Source: Megamerina dolium (lineage: Eukaryota > Arthropoda > Insecta > Diptera > Megamerinidae). Taken from it: a stretch of 64,000 nucleotides of DNA. The stretch is taken from NCBI GenBank assembly GCA_963854835.1, contig OY978525.1:94268136-94332135 (forward strand), written 5' to 3'. The position numbers were made by a program, and so were the translations under genes. This document shows, piece after piece, positions 63,522 through 64,000 of the stretch; position 1 is the stretch's first letter; each line of letters begins with the position of its first letter. The notes beneath the pieces are model-generated. The model ran no database searches. It had not been told where the DNA came from and saw only the letters and a program-made list of their open reading frames with translations.

Positions 63522-64000
63522 TTAAACACGTACATATTGGACATTATTATCTATAACCTTTTCCATTTTTCGAGTAGTATCATAATCCCATCGGTGTAGA
63601 ACCCACAGAAGTTAACGACGAAAAACTTGCCCAAGTGATTTTCAGAGGCATTTTTTTTCATCAACAGAGTTTTGTAGAGATCGAAACAAATGGTAGTCAG
63701 ATGGCGCAAGGTTATGACTATACGATAGAGCCATCAAAGCTTCCCCACCAAGATTTATCAAATTATTCTGACTCCCAAAGATGTGTGTGACCTGGCATTG
63801 CCATGATGGAACTCAACTACTTTTCTGTTTGTTAATTCTGGTCGCTATTTCTTGAATGCTTCATTCAAACGATTGTGTTGTGCACAGTAAAGCACCAAAT
63901 TGAATATTTGATTAGATTGTAGTAGCCCATAATGTACAATGCCCTTCCAATACCACCAAACACTCAACATAATCTTATTTGCCGTCAATCGAGGTTTCGA
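63522..64000 (-). pseudogene. mariner transposase remnant, runs off the window
   Basis: On the minus strand, starting at the window edge, SKPRLTANKIMLSVWWYWKG and IVHYGLLQSN match the block after the first catalytic Asp of a mauritiana/mellifera-type mariner. Then come LYCAQHNRLNEAFKK, a stop, RPELTNRKVVEFHHGNARSH (the canonical Asp before NAR replaced by Gly), and LAPSDYHLFRSLQNSVDEK with the third Asp. The C-terminal VIDNNVQYVRV ends at a stop at 63522-63524. Several frameshifts separate these pieces. The N-terminal half lies beyond 64000. Confidence 0.8.

Overview
This looks like a gene-poor stretch of an insect nuclear genome, most likely a higher dipteran and probably a tephritid fruit fly. 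The support is indirect. The DNA is very AT-rich, with dispersed TACATACATATGTA-type simple repeats, CAACAA and GAGA tracts. Nearly every protein-like fragment belongs to a Tc1/mariner transposase, and one of these has the DD41D catalytic spacing that I recall from the rosa elements of tephritids. I see no convincing host exon, rRNA, functional tRNA, CRISPR array or bacterial operon in the 64 kb. The window is therefore an intergenic desert or the inside of a very large intron. Many open frames here start at non-ATG codons or are low-complexity shadows.

Layout. Positions 1-537 hold the reverse-transcriptase end of a broken non-LTR retrotransposon on the minus strand. From 538 to 13270 the DNA is unassigned and AT-rich, with microsatellites and a tRNA-like, partly duplicated repeat near 12.35-12.64 kb. 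Two palindromic elements (13274-14042 and 22080-22629) begin with CACTACT, have long inverted arms and are each flanked by the 3-bp duplication TAA. At 23.28-24.6 kb there is a three-level nest: a mariner remnant was hit by a tRNA-derived SINE (14-bp target duplication), which was then hit by the 3' end of a non-LTR retrotransposon (12-bp target duplication). At 32.6-34.3 kb a DD41D mariner with all three catalytic aspartates is split by a second SINE copy. At 38.6-39.9 kb lies an interspersed repeat with TATACCCTGCATA inverted ends, a GTCC microsatellite and six ~152-bp internal repeats, reminiscent of DINE-1/Helentron elements. At 40.6-42.0 kb a mauritiana/mellifera-type mariner carries a third SINE copy, and a fourth SINE copy is at 44.87-45.17 kb. 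A (TA)n tract of about 180 bp is at 45.55 kb. Further mariner-type remnants are at 47.0-47.8, 49.0-50.1, 56.1-56.7, 59.5-60.6 and 63.5-64.0 kb.

How the parts relate. The genetic content is a palimpsest of mobile elements rather than a cooperating gene set. Order of events can be read from the nesting: Tc1/mariner copies came first, the SINE amplified later (three of its four copies lie inside mariner remnants), and a retrotransposon moved after that. The SINE and the retrotransposon fragment share the string GCCACATA immediately before a short tandem-repeat tail. That makes this retrotransposon, or a relative, a candidate for the machinery that mobilised the SINE. This is the most promising previously undescribed relationship I could find in the window.
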